From NCBI GenBank assembly GCA_029939015.1, contig JAOZTV010000180.1, positions 1 to 6,548 on the forward strand: a DNA stretch of 6,548 bases, given 5' to 3'. The notes below the pieces were generated by a model. That model did not search any database, was not told where the DNA came from, and saw only the letters and a program-made list of their open reading frames with translations. This document shows, piece after piece, positions 5,817 through 6,548 of the stretch; the stretch's first letter is position 1; the number at the start of each line of letters is the position of its first letter. This DNA comes from Candidatus Aminicenantota bacterium. Its GTDB lineage: Bacteria; Acidobacteriota; Aminicenantia; UBA2199. The position numbers and the translations under genes are program-made.

Positions 5817-6458
5817 TCAAATCTCATAAGTTTTATTATATTCAATAGAATATCCACTATCAAGTGAAGCCAAAATCAAACCTGCTCCCTGCTCTTTACA
5901 TTCACTCTCAATTAATTTACAGGCAATATTCTGATTTTGTCTATCAAGATGACTAAAAGGCTCATCAAGAAGAAGATATTCGTAGGGTTGGCATAGAGAT
6001 CTGATAAGTGCGATTCTCTGTCTTTGACCAAAGGAAAGTTTCAATACCTGTTTGTCAAGATTTTCTTTGACACCTAATAAATCGGCCATTTCATATATTT
6101 GTTTTTTAGTTTTATATTTTGTAAGTTGATTATTAATTTCAATATTTTCAAGACCTGTTAAATCAGAAAACAATCTTAAACCTTGAAATAAATAAGCCAG
6201 TTTATTTTGTCTTTTTAGACTTTTTTTATTTGTAGAAAAAGTACTAATATCTTTTTCATTAAAAAAAACTCTACCTGAATAATCATTTCTAATACCATAA
6301 ATGATAGATAATAGAGTTGTCTTACCTTTACCTGAAGTTGATCTGATAAGAGTAAAATCCTCTCTTTTAAAAGACACATTCTCTTTATTCCATACAGAAG
6401 AGTTTGAATAATTCAATTCAGCTATTGGAATAGGTAACACTTTATCAAATACTATCAT
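5817..6458 (-). CDS. ABC transporter ATP-binding protein, LolD/MacB-like, with degenerate motifs
   Basis: This is a 213-residue nucleotide-binding domain that should power the permease encoded just downstream. Motifs in order: Walker A at 40-47 (STSGKGKT, K46), Q-loop Q92 in L-F-Q-G, signature LSFGQRQR at 141-148, Walker B at 161-166 (YLLLDE, with D165 and E166), and D-loop SHLD at 169-172. Two key positions deviate. The first Walker A glycine is S40, and the H-loop histidine is L199 (A-S-L-D where V-T-H-D is usual). The protein ends soon after, so it lacks the C-terminal extension of some importers. The signature has Phe for the first Gly of LSGGQ. The ATG is the only Met before residue 124. 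No Shine-Dalgarno is seen, and a promoter lies so close that the mRNA is probably leaderless. Substrate is unknown; a lipoprotein-release-like role is an inference from the permease fold. Confidence 0.88.
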   Translation of the reverse strand: MIVFDKVLPIPIAELNYSNSSVWNKENVSFKREDFTLIRSTSGKGKTTLLSIIYGIRNDYSGRVFFNEKDISTFSTNKKSLKRQNKLAYLFQGLRLFSDLTGLENIEINNQLTKYKTKKQIYEMADLLGVKENLDKQVLKLSFGQRQRIALIRSLCQPYEYLLLDEPFSHLDRQNQNIACKLIESECKEQGAGLILASLDSGYSIEYNKTYEI

Positions 6459-6464
6459 TAATTA

Positions 6465-6493
6465 ATCTTAATATAAGTTTATGTTTATGTCAA
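6465..6493 (-). promoter_or_regulatory. Sigma70-like promoter of the ABC operon, predicted leaderless
   Basis: On the - strand TTGACA (6493-6488) is a perfect -35 box. It is followed after 17 bases by TAAGAT (6470-6465), which matches 4 of 6 bases of the -10 consensus. Only six bases separate the -10 box from the ATG at 6458. Transcription would start about at the ATG, which fits the absence of a Shine-Dalgarno. The A/T-rich stretch upstream could act as an UP element. Confidence 0.6.
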
Positions 6494-6506
6494 AAATTAC
6501 AAAAAT

Positions 6507-6535
6507 TTGACTTTTATTTTTTTTTATTTTATAAT
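6507..6535 (+). promoter_or_regulatory. Strong sigma70-like promoter reading out of the window to the right
   Basis: TTGACT (6507-6512) is followed, after a 17-base T-rich spacer, by a perfect TATAAT (6530-6535). Its -35 box lies back to back with that of the ABC promoter, 13 bases apart. An ATG at 6540-6542 begins 4 bases after the -10 box, so the downstream gene would also be leaderless if it starts there. Confidence 0.65.
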
Positions 6536-6539
6536 TAAT

Positions 6540-6548
6540 ATGTTTAAT
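6540..6548 (+). CDS. Possible start of a divergent gene, first three codons only
   Basis: ATG-TTT-AAT is open to the window edge and sits just after a consensus promoter. Nothing can be said of the product. It is listed only because the promoter predicts a + strand transcript here; the true start may lie further right. Confidence 0.25.

Noticed and set aside
6489..6511. The inverted repeat GTCAAA-N11-TTTGAC as a dedicated operator (FNR- or CRP-like site).
   Set aside because: Its halves are the two -35 boxes of the divergent promoters, which explains the symmetry. It does not match the FNR or CRP consensus.

Overview
The window is strongly AT-rich and looks like bacterial chromosome. Coding density is high, gaps are short, and long A and T runs occur inside genes. 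The gene mix is an F-type ATP synthase a/c pair, a secreted DUF1573 protein with a Cys-Gly-Cys motif, a MinD/FlhG-like ATPase paired with a RodZ-type HTH protein, and an FtsX-type permease resembling Bacteroidota proteins. From memory of these families I would guess a low-GC member of the FCB group (Bacteroidota, Cloacimonadota or a related candidate phylum). A deltaproteobacterial relative is possible; no marker here settles it.

Bases 2-1415 are the membrane sector of ATP synthase on the + strand: the 3' end of an AtpI-like gene, atpB (subunit a) and atpE (subunit c). A strong intrinsic terminator follows, so the other ATP synthase genes must lie elsewhere. The c subunit is unusual. It has a signal-peptide-like N-terminus, all four helix-1 glycine positions are alanine, and its ion site carries Gln, Glu-Ser and Tyr.

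Bases 1421-4605 hold four more + strand genes: a YihY/UPF0761 membrane protein, a secreted DUF1573 protein, a MinD/FlhG-like P-loop ATPase, and a protein with a J-like domain lacking HPD fused to a RodZ-type HTH. The last two overlap by 8 bases and probably work together. A GC-rich heptamer inverted repeat (3022-3124) separates the DUF1573 and ATPase genes. Its G-rich and C-rich arms each carry four runs of three at exact 7-base spacing, and it looks inserted into what may once have been a stop/start overlap.

Bases 4627-6458, on the - strand, encode an ABC transporter pair: an ATPase followed, after only two bases, by an FtsX/LolC-like permease. The ATPase lacks the first Walker A glycine and the H-loop histidine. 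Bases 6459-6548 carry two back-to-back sigma70-like promoters. Each is so close to an ATG that leaderless transcripts are predicted; the right-hand one drives a gene that starts at the window edge.

The best candidates for something under-described are the heptamer inverted repeat, the MinD-like/J-HTH pair, the c-subunit ion site, and the divergent leaderless promoters.
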